A stretch of 64,000 nt of DNA from contig NZ_JACVAI010000001.1 of the NCBI RefSeq assembly GCF_014851765.1, forward strand, positions 1,116,001-1,180,000. Direction: 5' to 3'. The notes under the pieces were generated by a model. The model worked only from the letters and a program-made list of their open reading frames with translations. It was not told the origin of the DNA and did no database searches. The translations under genes and the position numbers were made by a program. Shown here in pieces: positions 17,287 to 26,566 of this stretch; position 1 is the stretch's first letter; each line of letters opens with the position of its first letter. Origin of the DNA: Pseudomonas sp. PDM04 (lineage in GTDB: Bacteria; Pseudomonadota; Gammaproteobacteria; Pseudomonadales; Pseudomonadaceae).

Positions 17287-17763
17287 ATGAGTACATCCAT
17301 TTGCCCTTGTGGCAGCGGCACCCTGCTTGACGCCTGCTGCGGCCATTTCCACGCCGGCCACCCGGCCCCTTGCGCCGAAGCCCTGATGCGTTCGCGCTAC
17401 AGCGCCTATGTGCTGGGCCTGGTCGATTACCTGGTGGCGACCACCCTGCCCGCGCAACAGCCCGGGCTGGATCGGCAATCCATCAGCGACTGGAGTGCGC
17501 AAAGCACCTGGCTGGGTCTTGAGGTGGAAAGCTCCGAGGTCTTCGGCGGCCAGCCGGAGCACGCCTTCGTCACCTTCACGGCACGCTGGCACGACGGCAG
17601 CGGCGAACACAGCCATCGCGAGCGTTCGTCGTTCGTACAGAACAGTGGTCACTGGTACTTCATCGACCCCACCGTGCCGCTCAAGGCCGGACGCAACGAC
17701 GCCTGCCCGTGCGCCAGCGGACAGAAGTTCAAGAAATGCTGTGCGGGGTATTTCGCCAATTAA
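17287..17763 (+). CDS. YchJ-family protein with two SEC-C-type zinc motifs
   Basis: A 158-residue protein. [15 protein letters not shown] motif at the N-terminus and [18 protein letters not shown] at the C-terminus bind zinc in the SEC-C way; the middle (about 35-130) is the NTF2-like YchJ fold, with [19 protein letters not shown]. The biochemical role is not established. The longer frame starting at 17203 would overlap the preceding gene by 80 bases, so I chose the ATG at 17287, which gives the family N-terminus [11 protein letters not shown]. Confidence 0.88.
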   Translation: MSTSICPCGSGTLLDACCGHFHAGHPAPCAEALMRSRYSAYVLGLVDYLVATTLPAQQPGLDRQSISDWSAQSTWLGLEVESSEVFGGQPEHAFVTFTARWHDGSGEHSHRERSSFVQNSGHWYFIDPTVPLKAGRNDACPCASGQKFKKCCAGYFAN

Positions 17764-17810
17764 AGTGAAGCGTGAGGGTCTAGACTGGGGGTCAAGGGAG
17801 ACATACCACC

Positions 17811-18305
17811 ATGATCAGCCTTCGGTTCGCACAACGCCTGTTCACCTTGACCCTGCTGCTCGGGCTTGGCGGCTGCGCGTCCTGGTTCACGGACGACACG
17901 CCGGACCCCACCGTGCATCTGGTCAAGGTCGAAGTCATCCAGGCCAAGCTGATGCAGCAACGCTTCGAACTGTACTTCCGGGTCGACAACCCCGCCGACA
18001 CTGACCTCACGGTACGCGGTATCGAATACCGGATTCACCTGGGGAACATCCTGCTGGCCGAAGGCGAGCATGAGCACTGGTTTACGGTGGCGCCCAAGCG
18101 CAGCGGCTTTTTCAAGGTGCCGATCCGCACCAATCTGTGGCCGAAGGTGCGAGAACTGGTGAAACTGCTGGAAAAACCCGACCAGGCCATTCCCTATCGA
18201 CTGGAAGGTGAGCTGGAAACCGGTTTATTCATCGCGCACTACGTGCACCTGGCGCGCAATGGCGTGATAATCCCCGCCGATCTAATTCCGGAGCACACCC
18301 GATGA
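17811..18305 (+). CDS. LEA type 2-family lipoprotein
   Basis: A 164-residue lipoprotein with signal [24 protein letters not shown] (lipobox LGGC). The mature part has a water-stress/LEA-14-type beta-sandwich: [41 protein letters not shown]. In bacteria these are envelope proteins of unknown role. GGGAG lies about 10 bases before the ATG. The stop overlaps the start of the SEC-C miniprotein by 4 bases (ATGA), so the two are translationally coupled. Confidence 0.82.
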   Translation: MISLRFAQRLFTLTLLLGLGGCASWFTDDTPDPTVHLVKVEVIQAKLMQQRFELYFRVDNPADTDLTVRGIEYRIHLGNILLAEGEHEHWFTVAPKRSGFFKVPIRTNLWPKVRELVKLLEKPDQAIPYRLEGELETGLFIAHYVHLARNGVIIPADLIPEHTR

Positions 18306-18505
18306 CCCAGCAACCCCACGTCCATGGCCCTGATTGCAACCACGAACATGACCATCACCATGATCACGACCATGGCCACGTCCACGGCCCGAACTGTGGC
18401 CACGCGCACCAGGAACCGGTACGCAACGCCTTGAAGGACGTCGGTCGCAATGACCCTTGCCCCTGCGGCAACGGCAAAAAATTCAAGAAGTGCCACGGCG
18501 CCTGA
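18302..18505 (+). CDS. Histidine-rich SEC-C miniprotein
   Basis: A 67-residue protein. The N-terminal half has a duplicated HVHGP(D/N)C(N/G)H unit separated by [12 protein letters not shown], and the C-terminal half is a complete SEC-C zinc motif ([18 protein letters not shown]). It is evidently metal-binding, most likely zinc, possibly nickel or copper. Its coupling to the LEA-type lipoprotein gene and closeness to a second SEC-C protein may mean a shared role, which I cannot name. Confidence 0.85.
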   Translation: MTQQPHVHGPDCNHEHDHHHDHDHGHVHGPNCGHAHQEPVRNALKDVGRNDPCPCGNGKKFKKCHGA

Positions 18506-18541
18506 AGCCTCGGGCAATGTTTGGCGTCGCCTGTTGAACTG

Positions 18542-18601
18542 CATCGCGAACAGGCTCGCTCCCACATCAAAAACCCTGTGGGAGCGAGCCTGCTCGCGAT
18601 G
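18542..18601. repeat. REPIN: two inverted REP copies
   Basis: CATCGCGAACAGGCTCGCTCCCAC and GTGGGAGCGAGCCTGCTCGCGATG face each other across about 12 bases, between two convergent genes. Confidence 0.85.
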
Positions 18602-18613
18602 AGGCCCCAACAA

Positions 18614-19171
18614 TCACGCCCCTTCCAGAATCTGCGCACTGCCCACCACCGTCGCATACTCTCCCTGCAAATTCCCCAGCGACATCGCATGCACATCCTC
18701 GGCCGCCCATAGCCTGCCGAAGTAATCGGCCTTGTCGAACGTAAAGCACGCATCCTCCGCCACCCAGGTGTCGAACCCCAGGTTTCCGGCCGTTCGCGCC
18801 GTGGCCTCCACCGAGTTGTTCGTGGCCACGCCAACGATGATCAATTGCCCGATCCCCGCTTCCCGCAAACGGGCCTCCAGCGCCGTCGCACAAAACGCAT
18901 CCGGCACCTGTTTCTGAATCAGCGACTCGCCGGGCAATGGCTGAAAACGCGGCTGGAACTCGACACCCGATTGCTGCGGCCAGAACACCGATTCCGGCGA
19001 GCGCGACAGGTGCTGCACGTGAAACAGCGGCCGCCCGCTGCGCCGCCAGGCGGCGAGCAATTCGACCATGCGCTCCTCAGCCTGTGGATTGTTTCGCCGA
19101 CCGAGCCGAGGTTCCAGAATGCCTTTCTGCTGATCGATGATAATCAGTGCTGCGTTGCTCTTGAGCTCCAT
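18614..19171 (-). CDS. Isochorismatase-family cysteine hydrolase
   Basis: A 185-residue cysteine hydrolase. ALIIIDQQKGI near residue 8 carries the catalytic aspartate. The nucleophilic cysteine pattern is replaced here by VGVATNNSVEATARTA near residue 113: at the usual GVxTxxCVxxT position this copy has S rather than C, so hydrolase activity by the standard mechanism is doubtful. The start at 19171 gives the family-like MELKSNAALIIIDQQ; the longer frame adds an unlikely N-terminus. Confidence 0.75.
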   Translation of the reverse strand: MELKSNAALIIIDQQKGILEPRLGRRNNPQAEERMVELLAAWRRSGRPLFHVQHLSRSPESVFWPQQSGVEFQPRFQPLPGESLIQKQVPDAFCATALEARLREAGIGQLIIVGVATNNSVEATARTAGNLGFDTWVAEDACFTFDKADYFGRLWAAEDVHAMSLGNLQGEYATVVGSAQILEGA

Positions 19172-19344
19172 GCTGCCTGTTCCCATACACGGTCGTTGGA
19201 TTTCACCCACTTTTGCATCGGTATCTGCAGCGGACAAGCATTTGACAGACAAATCCTGAAATAACCTCGCGCCCCGCTTGCGCGGCCACCGCCCGCTCAC
19301 TAACGTAGCGCCTTTACCGACGCCACCCCCGCAGGAGCTTTGCC

Positions 19345-21795
19345 ATGGCCTCGCCAGCCCTCACTCATTTTCTTCCCCGGTTCGGCATTGCCGCAGCAGT
19401 GGCCGGTGTTCTGGGCCTGAGCGGCTGTCAGACCTTCAACGCCCAGGACAGCCTTGTGCCGACCGTCGGCGTGCAGCCGCTCAAGGGCCTGGCGCAGAAC
19501 GTTTCGGTGCGGCGCAACGCCATGGGCGTGCCGCTGATCGAAAGCAGCAGCTTCCATGACGCGCTGTTCACCCTCGGCTATGTGCACGCCAGTGATCGCA
19601 TCACGCAAATGGTCACCTTGCGGCTGTTGGCCCAGGGCCGTTTGTCGGAGATGTCCGGGGCCGATCTGCTCGATGCCGACCGCTATATGCGCGCCGTCAA
19701 CCTGCGCAAAAGCGCCGACGAGCTGTACAAGGCGTCTTCGCCACGACTCAAACGCTTCTTCGAGGTCTATGCCCGCGGGGTCAACGCGTACCTGTTCCGC
19801 TACCGCGACAAGCTGCCGGCCGATCTCGCGGCCACGGGCTACAAGCCTGAATACTGGAAGCCGGAAGATTCGGCGCTGATATTCTGCCTGCTGAATTTCA
19901 GCCAGTCGGCCAACCTGCCCGAGGAAATTGCCTCGCTGGTCCTCGCCCAGACGCTCACCACCGACAAACTGCCGTGGCTGACGCCGTCCGCACCCGACGA
20001 AAAACTGCCTGAGGCCGAGGCGGAAAAACTTCGCGGCATCAAGCTCAACGGCGCAATCCCGGGACTTGTCGAGGTCAGCAAGGCCACCAGCCAGCTGTCC
20101 GCCCCGAACCTGCTGGGCGCCACGTCTTCGAACAACTGGGCAATCGCCCCGCAACGCAGCCGCAGCGGCAAGAGCCTGCTGGCCAGCGACAGCCACGGAC
20201 CGCTGGGCGTGCCAGCGTTGTTCAGCTACGTGCAGATCCGCGCACCGAAGTACCAGGCCTCCGGCGTGACCATCGCCGGCCTGCCGATGGTGCTGGGTGG
20301 TTTCAACGGCAAAGTGGCCTGGAGCATCGCGTCGGTCATGGGCGACAATCAGGACCTGTTCCTGGAAAAGATCAGACGCCAGGGCAATGCCCTGACTTAC
20401 GAAACCGGCGGAAAATGGCAGCCGGTCATCGTTCGTAACGAAACCTACTTCGTCAAAGGCCAACGGCCCCTTCGCGAAGCGGTGTACGAAACCCGCCACG
20501 GCCCGCTGCTCAACAGCGCGCAAGGGACGGCGCTGGGCAACGGTTTCGGCCTGGCCCTGCAGACACCGAGCTTTGCCGAGGACAAATCGCTGGATGCCTT
20601 CTTCGACCTGTCCCGGGCGCAGAACGTCGAAAAAGCTTCGGATGCCAGCCGGGAAATCCGTGCAATCACGTTGAACCTGGTATTCGCCGACGCCAGCAAC
20701 ATCGGCTGGCAAGTCACCGGCCGCTACCCGAATCGCCGCGAAGGCGAAGGCCTGCTGCCGTCGCCGGGCTGGGACGGTCGCTACGATTGGGACGGTTACG
20801 CCGACCCGATGCTGCACCCCTACGACCAGGATCCGGCCCAAGGCTGGCTCGGCACCGCCAACCAGCGCGTGATCCCCCACGGCTACGGCATGCAATTGTC
20901 CAACTCGTGGTCGTCACCGGAGCGTGGCGAACGCCTGGCCGAACTGGCGGGCGCGGGCAAACACGACAGCCGTAGCGTGATTGCCATGCAGTATGACCAG
21001 ACCACCACCTTCGCCGCCAAACTGAAGCAGATGCTGACCGCTCCGGGTATGGCACAGCCGTTGAAACAGGCGATCGAAGCGTTGCCGGTGGCCGAGCGCG
21101 GCAAGGCCCACGAGGCACTGACCCGCCTGATGGCGTTCGACGGCAAACTCACCCCGACCTCCGCCGATGCGGCGATTTACGAGCTGTTCCTGCAGGAAAG
21201 CAGCAAACAGATTTTCCTCGACGAACTCGGCCCGCAAAACAGCCCGGCGTGGAATGCCTTCATCGCCAATGGCAAGTTGTCCTACGCAGCACAGGCCGAT
21301 CACCTGCTCGGTCGCGAGGACAGCCCCTTCTGGGATGACACCCGTACCGCACAGAAAGAGGACAAACCGACCATTCTCGCCCGCAGTCTGGCGGCGGCCA
21401 TCACCGCCGGCGACAGCCAGTTGGGCGGCGATCACAAAACCTGGCAGTGGGGCAAGCTGCACCGCTACGAGTGGAAGAACGCCAATGGCCAGACCGTGCG
21501 CGGTCCACTCGCGGCGGGTGGCGATCACACCACGCTGAACATGGCCGCGTTCGCCTGGGGTCAGGATTTCAACACCACGCAGGCACCGGCCATGCGCTTC
21601 ATCGTCGACTTCGGCCAGGCCGAACCGCTGATGGCTCAGAACGGCACAGGCCAATCGGGCAACCCGGCCAGCCCGCACTACCTGGACAGCGTGGACCCTT
21701 GGCTCAAGGGCCAATACCTGAGCCTGCCCCTGCAGCCGCAGAATTTCGACAGGGTGTACGGGACCAAGCGGTTGACGTTGACGCCCGGCAAGTAA
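19345..21795 (+). CDS. quiP: Acyl-homoserine lactone acylase QuiP (Ntn hydrolase, penicillin acylase family)
   Basis: An 816-residue preproenzyme that deacylates acyl-homoserine lactones in family members, yielding fatty acid and homoserine lactone. The N-terminus [29 protein letters not shown] has a lipoprotein signal as in P. aeruginosa QuiP. The autocleavage serine is Ser262 in [15 protein letters not shown], which becomes the N-terminus of the beta chain. [19 protein letters not shown] and the C-terminal [21 protein letters not shown] match QuiP as I know it from P. aeruginosa. It should be periplasmic. Whether this strain makes AHLs cannot be seen here. Confidence 0.9.
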   Translation: MASPALTHFLPRFGIAAAVAGVLGLSGCQTFNAQDSLVPTVGVQPLKGLAQNVSVRRNAMGVPLIESSSFHDALFTLGYVHASDRITQMVTLRLLAQGRLSEMSGADLLDADRYMRAVNLRKSADELYKASSPRLKRFFEVYARGVNAYLFRYRDKLPADLAATGYKPEYWKPEDSALIFCLLNFSQSANLPEEIASLVLAQTLTTDKLPWLTPSAPDEKLPEAEAEKLRGIKLNGAIPGLVEVSKATSQLSAPNLLGATSSNNWAIAPQRSRSGKSLLASDSHGPLGVPALFSYVQIRAPKYQASGVTIAGLPMVLGGFNGKVAWSIASVMGDNQDLFLEKIRRQGNALTYETGGKWQPVIVRNETYFVKGQRPLREAVYETRHGPLLNSAQGTALGNGFGLALQTPSFAEDKSLDAFFDLSRAQNVEKASDASREIRAITLNLVFADASNIGWQVTGRYPNRREGEGLLPSPGWDGRYDWDGYADPMLHPYDQDPAQGWLGTANQRVIPHGYGMQLSNSWSSPERGERLAELAGAGKHDSRSVIAMQYDQTTTFAAKLKQMLTAPGMAQPLKQAIEALPVAERGKAHEALTRLMAFDGKLTPTSADAAIYELFLQESSKQIFLDELGPQNSPAWNAFIANGKLSYAAQADHLLGREDSPFWDDTRTAQKEDKPTILARSLAAAITAGDSQLGGDHKTWQWGKLHRYEWKNANGQTVRGPLAAGGDHTTLNMAAFAWGQDFNTTQAPAMRFIVDFGQAEPLMAQNGTGQSGNPASPHYLDSVDPWLKGQYLSLPLQPQNFDRVYGTKRLTLTPGK

Positions 21796-21812
21796 CGGCC
21801 ACACCCAAACCT

Positions 21813-21901
21813 GTGGGAGCGAGCCTGCTCGCGATAGCGGACGATCGATCGACATCATCGTCGACTGAACGACCGCTATCGCGAGCAGGCTCGCTCCCAC
21901 A
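21813..21901. repeat. REPIN: two inverted REP copies
   Basis: GTGGGAGCGAGCCTGCTCGCGATAGCGG and its inverted copy CCGCTATCGCGAGCAGGCTCGC enclose about 33 bases. The arms extend past the REP core, so the pair forms a long hairpin between quiP and the exonuclease gene. Confidence 0.9.
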
Positions 21902-21981
21902 TGATGACCATTCCAGATCCGATAGAACTTCCCTCCCCGCGCCCGCCTCTTAGCTAACAAGCCCTCCATTGCGGTCACACC

Positions 21982-23016
21982 ATGGACCTTGTCATCGCAC
22001 GTCCCGAAGGTTTGTATTGCCCGCCCGGGGATTTCTACATCGACCCGTGGCGACCGGTCGAGCGTTCGGTCATTACCCACGCCCACGGCGACCATGCCCG
22101 CAACGGCAACCAGCATTACCTGGCCGCTGCGCCCGGCGAAGGCATTCTGCGTGCGCGACTGGGCCAGGACATCAACCTGCAGACCCTGGCGTATGGCGAA
22201 CGCTTGCAGCATCACGGCGTGACCCTGAGCTTTCATCCGGCCGGGCATGTGCTTGGCTCGGCCCAGGTCCGCCTGGAATATGGCGGCGAAGTCTGGGTCG
22301 CCTCGGGGGATTACAAAATCGAACCCGACGGCACCTGCGCCCCGTTCGAGCCGGTGCGCTGCCACACCTTCATCACCGAATCGACCTTCGGCCTGCCGAT
22401 CTATCGCTGGCAACCCCAGGCGCAGGTGTTCGCCGAGATCAACCAGTGGTGGCAGGCCAATGCCGCTCAGGACGAGGCCAGCGTGCTGTTCTGCTATTCC
22501 TTTGGCAAAGCCCAGCGGATTCTCCATGGCATCGACGCCAGTCTTGGCCCCATCCTGGTGCACGGTGCGGTCGAGCCGCTCAACCGGGTGTACCGCGAAG
22601 GCGGCATCTACATTCCGCCGACGATCTACGCCGGCGAGGTCAAGAAGACGGATCCGATGATGCGCAAGGCGCTGGTGCTGGCCCCGCCTTCCGCCGGTGG
22701 CAGCACCTGGATACGCCGTTTTGGCGACTACAGCGACGGTTTCGCCAGTGGCTGGATGCGCCTGCGTGGCACGCGACGCCGGCGTGGGGTCGATCGCGGT
22801 TTCGTGTTGTCCGACCACGCCGACTGGCCGGGCCTGCTGTGGGCCATCGAGCAGACCGGCGCCGAGCGCGTCATGGTCACCCACGGTTCGATTGGCGTGC
22901 TGGTGCGCCATTTGCGCGAGCAGGGCCTCGACGCCCAAGGGTTCAACACCGAGTACGGCGACGATGAAGAAGACCACGCCAGTGACGCACCAGACACCGC
23001 CGAGGTGCAGCCATGA
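21982..23016 (+). CDS. Ligase-associated DNA exonuclease (metallo-beta-lactamase fold)
   Basis: A 344-residue nuclease of the MBL/beta-CASP type found next to ATP-dependent DNA ligases. The zinc motif HAHGDHARNGN lies near residue 31 and a later histidine in HPAGHVLGSAQVRLEYGG near residue 86. FSYGK-like residues and LSDHADWPGLL near residue 276 complete the metal site. The 3' end overlaps the ligase start by 4 bases, so the pair is one operon. Family work places this enzyme with ligase, Lhr-type helicase and a metallophosphoesterase. Confidence 0.92.
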   Translation: MDLVIARPEGLYCPPGDFYIDPWRPVERSVITHAHGDHARNGNQHYLAAAPGEGILRARLGQDINLQTLAYGERLQHHGVTLSFHPAGHVLGSAQVRLEYGGEVWVASGDYKIEPDGTCAPFEPVRCHTFITESTFGLPIYRWQPQAQVFAEINQWWQANAAQDEASVLFCYSFGKAQRILHGIDASLGPILVHGAVEPLNRVYREGGIYIPPTIYAGEVKKTDPMMRKALVLAPPSAGGSTWIRRFGDYSDGFASGWMRLRGTRRRRGVDRGFVLSDHADWPGLLWAIEQTGAERVMVTHGSIGVLVRHLREQGLDAQGFNTEYGDDEEDHASDAPDTAEVQP

Positions 23017-24701
23017 AAGCCTTCGCCGAACTGTATGCCGACCTCGATGCGACGACCTCGAGCAACGCCAAGCTGGCGGCGATGCAACGCTATTTTGCGC
23101 AAGCGGCGCCGGAGGACGCGGCCTGGGCGGTGTACTTTCTGTCGGGCGGGCGGCCTCGGCAATTGGTGCCGGTGCGTATCCTGCGCGAGTTGGCGGTGGC
23201 GTACTCGGGCCTGTCGCCGTGGCTGTTCGAAGAAAGCTATCAAGCGGTCGGCGATCTCGCCGAAACCATCTCGCTGGTTCTGCCCGAAGCGCCCCACACG
23301 TCCAGCGACGGGCTGGCGGTATGGATCGAGGACAAACTGCTGCCCCTGCGCGGCGAAGCCCCTGAAACACTCGCCGAACGCCTGCCTGCGCTGTGGTCGC
23401 AACTGGACCGACCCAGCCTGATGCTCTGCATCAAACTCATTACCGGCAGCTTCCGCGTCGGCGTCTCCAAATTGCTGGTGACCCGCGCCCTGGCGGCCAT
23501 GGCGCACCTGGACAGCAAACGCGTGGCCCAGCGACTGGTGGGCTACACCGACCTGTCCAACCGCCCGAGCGCCGCCAGTTACCTGAAGCTGATCGCCGCC
23601 GAGTCCGCCGACGAACACGCCCAGCGGGGCGGCCAGCCCTACCCGTTCTTTCTCGCCCATGCGCTGTCGCAACCGGTCGAACAGTTCGAAGCCCTGCTCG
23701 GACCGGCCAGCCAGTGGCAGGTCGAGTGGAAATGGGACGGCATCCGCGCCCAGGTGGTCAAGCGCGAGGGACGGCTTTGGGTATGGTCACGGGGCGAAGA
23801 GCTGGTCACCGAACGTTTTCCCGAATTCGACAGCCTGGTCCATGGCCTGCCCGACGGCACGGTGATCGACGGTGAAATCGTGGCCTGGAAAACCGCGACG
23901 CCCGACACCGAAGACGCCTTCGACCCCATGACGCCGACCTCGCCTGCCGTGCAACCGTTCGCCCTGCTGCAACAGCGGATCGGACGCAAAACCCTGGGCA
24001 GGAAGATCCTCGATGAAGTGCCGGTGGTGCTCCTCGCCTACGACTTGCTGGAATGGCAAGGCGCAGACTGGCGCAACCAGCCTCAAACCGAACGCCGCAG
24101 ACAACTGGAACAGCTCATCGCCCAGAGCAACAACCCGGTGTTGCTGCCCTCCCCCGTGCTGACCGGCGAAGACTGGTTCGACCTCGCCCGCCAACGCGAA
24201 GCCTCGCGCAGCCTCGGGGTCGAAGGCATGATGCTCAAAGCCCGGGACGCATTGTATGGCGTCGGCCGGACCAAGGACATGGGCACCTGGTGGAAATGGA
24301 AAGTCGACCCCTTCAGCGTCGACGCGGTGTTGATCTACGCGCAACGCGGGCATGGTCGGCGAGCCAGCCTCTACAGCGACTACACCTTCGCCGTGTGGGA
24401 CGGTCCGCCCGATGCCAGCGAACGGACCCTGGTGCCATTCGCCAAGGCCTATTCGGGGCTGACCGATGCAGAAATGCGTCAGGTCGACAGCATCGTGCGC
24501 AAGACTACGGTCGAGAAGTTCGGCCCGGTCAGCAGCGTTAAACCGAGCCTGGTGTTTGAATTGGGCTTCGAAGGCATCGCCCTGTCCAAGCGTCACAAGA
24601 GCGGCATTGCCGTGAGGTTTCCGCGCATGCTGCGCTGGCGCCAGGACAAGAGCGTCGAAGAGGCCGACAACCTGGGGACGCTGCAGGATTTGCTGGCCTG
24701 A
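23013..24701 (+). CDS. ATP-dependent DNA ligase of the exonuclease/Lhr/MPE cluster
   Basis: A 562-residue ligase with an N-terminal DNA-binding domain (about 1-210), nucleotidyltransferase domain and OB fold. The active-site lysine is Lys240 in motif I (EWKWDGIRAQ). Motif III is GTVIDGEIVAWK near residue 285, motif IV EGMMLKARDALYG near residue 404 and motif V DMGTWWKWKVDP near residue 423. It uses ATP, unlike the NAD-dependent LigA, and is thought to serve repair. The upstream exonuclease overlaps it by 4 bases. Confidence 0.94.
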   Translation: MKAFAELYADLDATTSSNAKLAAMQRYFAQAAPEDAAWAVYFLSGGRPRQLVPVRILRELAVAYSGLSPWLFEESYQAVGDLAETISLVLPEAPHTSSDGLAVWIEDKLLPLRGEAPETLAERLPALWSQLDRPSLMLCIKLITGSFRVGVSKLLVTRALAAMAHLDSKRVAQRLVGYTDLSNRPSAASYLKLIAAESADEHAQRGGQPYPFFLAHALSQPVEQFEALLGPASQWQVEWKWDGIRAQVVKREGRLWVWSRGEELVTERFPEFDSLVHGLPDGTVIDGEIVAWKTATPDTEDAFDPMTPTSPAVQPFALLQQRIGRKTLGRKILDEVPVVLLAYDLLEWQGADWRNQPQTERRRQLEQLIAQSNNPVLLPSPVLTGEDWFDLARQREASRSLGVEGMMLKARDALYGVGRTKDMGTWWKWKVDPFSVDAVLIYAQRGHGRRASLYSDYTFAVWDGPPDASERTLVPFAKAYSGLTDAEMRQVDSIVRKTTVEKFGPVSSVKPSLVFELGFEGIALSKRHKSGIAVRFPRMLRWRQDKSVEEADNLGTLQDLLA

Positions 24702-24706
24702 AACCT

Positions 24707-24786
24707 GTAGAAGCGAGCTCGCTCGGGAGGGTCGCCAGGGATGACGCGCCCCTCTCCATGCCCTCGCGAGCAGGCACGCTCCCACA
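24707..24786. repeat. Degenerate REPIN
   Basis: GTAGAAGCGAGCTCGCTCGGG and the inverted CTCGCGAGCAGGCACGCTCCCAC are REP copies with several mismatches, between the ligase gene and the sigma-54-type promoter. Confidence 0.6.
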
Positions 24787-24902
24787 CAGGCTTCAGGCGT
24801 GCGCACCCCCCAAAAAGGTGCACCCTATTCACGGCGCCCGTTTTCGTGCACTAATCCCATCCGGCAATTTCCTGAACGCCTTTTAAACGCTTGTTCGGCA
24901 CT

Positions 24903-24919
24903 CTGGTTCGGAAATTGCT
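24903..24919 (+). promoter_or_regulatory. Putative sigma-54 (RpoN) promoter for the amino acid ABC operon
   Basis: CTGGTTCGGAAATTGCT matches the YTGGCAYG-N4-TTGC consensus at most positions. The invariant GG (24905-24906) and GC (24917-24918) are separated by exactly 10 bases. A start point near 24930 would leave about a 70-base leader before the SBP gene. Sigma-54 control fits nitrogen-source transporters; it is an inference, and no NtrC site was confirmed. Confidence 0.6.
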
Positions 24920-24998
24920 ACTTTCATTAGGTCTTACGCTTACCAGTAACAATAAATCTGCGCCACAAGCGCTCATATTGGTTCTTAGGGATTGAATA

Positions 24999-25781
24999 AT
25001 GAAAAAAGCATTGCTGACCCTTTCTGCACTGGCGTTGTGCGTAACTGCTGGCTCTGCGCTGGCCAAGGAATACAAGGAATTGCGTTTCGGCGTCGACCCT
25101 TCCTACGCACCGTTCGAGTCGAAAGCGGCCGACGGTAGCCTGGTGGGTTTCGACATCGACCTGGGTAACGCGATTTGCGCCGAGCTGAAGGTCAAGTGCA
25201 AATGGGTCGAAAGCGATTTCGACGGCATGATTCCTGGCCTCAAGGCCAATAAATTCGACGGTGTCATCTCTTCGATGACCGTGACCCCGGCCCGTGAAAA
25301 AGTCATCGACTTCTCCAGCGAGCTGTTCTCCGGCCCAACCGCCTATGTGTTCAAGAAAGGTTCGGGTGTGACCGCTGACGTCGCCTCGCTCAAAGGCAAG
25401 ACCGTGGGCTATGAGCAAGGCACCATTCAGGAAGCCTACGCCAAGGCCGTACTGGACAAGGCCGGCGTGAAAACCCAGGCCTATCAGAACCAGGATCAGG
25501 TGTACGCTGACCTGACCTCCGGCCGCCTCGACGCCGGGATCCAGGACATGCTGCAAGCCGAGCTGGGCTTCCTCAAGTCGCCGAACGGCGCCGATTACGA
25601 AATCAGCCAGCCGGTCGACAGCGAACTGCTGCCAGCCAAAACCGCTGTCGGCATTAAGAAAGGTAACACCGAGCTGAAGGCGCTTTTGGATAAAGGTATC
25701 AAAGCGTTACACGATGATGGCACCTACGCCACCATTCAGAAGAAACACTTTGGCGATCTGAATCTGTACAGCGGCAAATAA
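24999..25781 (+). CDS. Polar/basic amino acid ABC transporter, periplasmic binding protein (HisJ/ArgT/AotJ type)
   Basis: A 260-residue periplasmic solute-binding protein. Signal peptide MKKALLTLSALALCVTAGSALA is followed by the family-3 fold: LRFGVDPSYAPFESKAADGSLVGFDIDLGNAI and SDFDGMIPGLKANKFDGVISSM. The family binds arginine, lysine, ornithine or histidine; the exact ligand cannot be read. It heads a five-gene operon, with a strong hairpin after it and a sigma-54-type promoter before it. Confidence 0.93.
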   Translation: MKKALLTLSALALCVTAGSALAKEYKELRFGVDPSYAPFESKAADGSLVGFDIDLGNAICAELKVKCKWVESDFDGMIPGLKANKFDGVISSMTVTPAREKVIDFSSELFSGPTAYVFKKGSGVTADVASLKGKTVGYEQGTIQEAYAKAVLDKAGVKTQAYQNQDQVYADLTSGRLDAGIQDMLQAELGFLKSPNGADYEISQPVDSELLPAKTAVGIKKGNTELKALLDKGIKALHDDGTYATIQKKHFGDLNLYSGK

Positions 25782-25787
25782 TGCCAG

Positions 25788-25813
25788 GCGCCCATCTCGC
25801 GATGGGCGCTTTT
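25788..25813 (+). terminator. Partial terminator / mRNA-stabilising hairpin between binding-protein and permease genes
   Basis: GCGCCCATC and GATGGGCGC form a perfect 9-bp stem with the loop TCGC, followed by TTTTCTCTT. Such a stem after the binding-protein gene usually keeps its mRNA more abundant than the permease mRNA. Confidence 0.8.
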
Positions 25814-25837
25814 CTCTTCCGATCAGGTTGCTGATTT

Positions 25838-26566
25838 ATGTTCGAAAACCTCCTGCAAAATCTGGGGCTCTCAGCCTTCAGCCTCAAGGGCTTCGGTCCG
25901 TTGCTGATGGAAGGCACCTGGATGACCATCAAATTATCGGCGATGTCGCTGCTGGTGGCCGTATTGCTCGGCCTGCTCGGCGCCAGTGCCAAGCTGTCAA
26001 AAGTCAAACTGCTGCGCCTGCCTGCCCAGTGCTACACCACGTTGATTCGCGGCGTACCGGACCTGGTACTGATGCTGCTGATCTTCTACAGCCTGCAAAC
26101 CTGGCTGACGTCGTTCACCGATTACATGGAATGGGAATACATCGAGATCAACCCGTTCAGCGCCGGGGTCCTGACCCTGGGCTTCATTTACGGTGCGTAT
26201 TTCACCGAGACCTTCCGTGGCGCGATCCTCGCGGTGCCACGGGGCCAGGTCGAAGCCGCCGTCGCCTATGGCCTCAAACGCGGACAGCGGTTCTGGATCG
26301 TGGTGTTCCCGCAGATGATGCGCTACGCCCTGCCGGGCATCGGCAACAACTGGATGGTGATGCTCAAGGCCACCGCGCTGGTCTCGATCATCGGCCTGGC
26401 CGACCTGGTCAAGGCTGCGCAGGACGCCGGTAAAAGCACCTATCAACTGTTCTACTTCCTGGTGCTGGCCGCCCTGATCTACCTGGTGATCACCAGTGTT
26501 TCCAACTTCATTCTGCGTTGGCTGGAACGTCGCTACGCCGCCGGCACACGGGAGGCCGTACGATGA
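25838..26566 (+). CDS. Amino acid ABC transporter permease (HisQ/AotQ type)
   Basis: A 242-residue inner-membrane subunit with about five helices. The conserved EAA loop region EAAVAYGLKRGQRFWIVVFPQ near residue 142 contacts the ATPase. The start MFENLLQNLGLSAFSLKGFGPLLMEGTWMTIKLSAMSLLV is typical of the HisQ side of polar amino acid transporters. Its stop overlaps the next permease start by 4 bases, consistent with a heterodimeric pore. Confidence 0.93.
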   Translation: MFENLLQNLGLSAFSLKGFGPLLMEGTWMTIKLSAMSLLVAVLLGLLGASAKLSKVKLLRLPAQCYTTLIRGVPDLVLMLLIFYSLQTWLTSFTDYMEWEYIEINPFSAGVLTLGFIYGAYFTETFRGAILAVPRGQVEAAVAYGLKRGQRFWIVVFPQMMRYALPGIGNNWMVMLKATALVSIIGLADLVKAAQDAGKSTYQLFYFLVLAALIYLVITSVSNFILRWLERRYAAGTREAVR

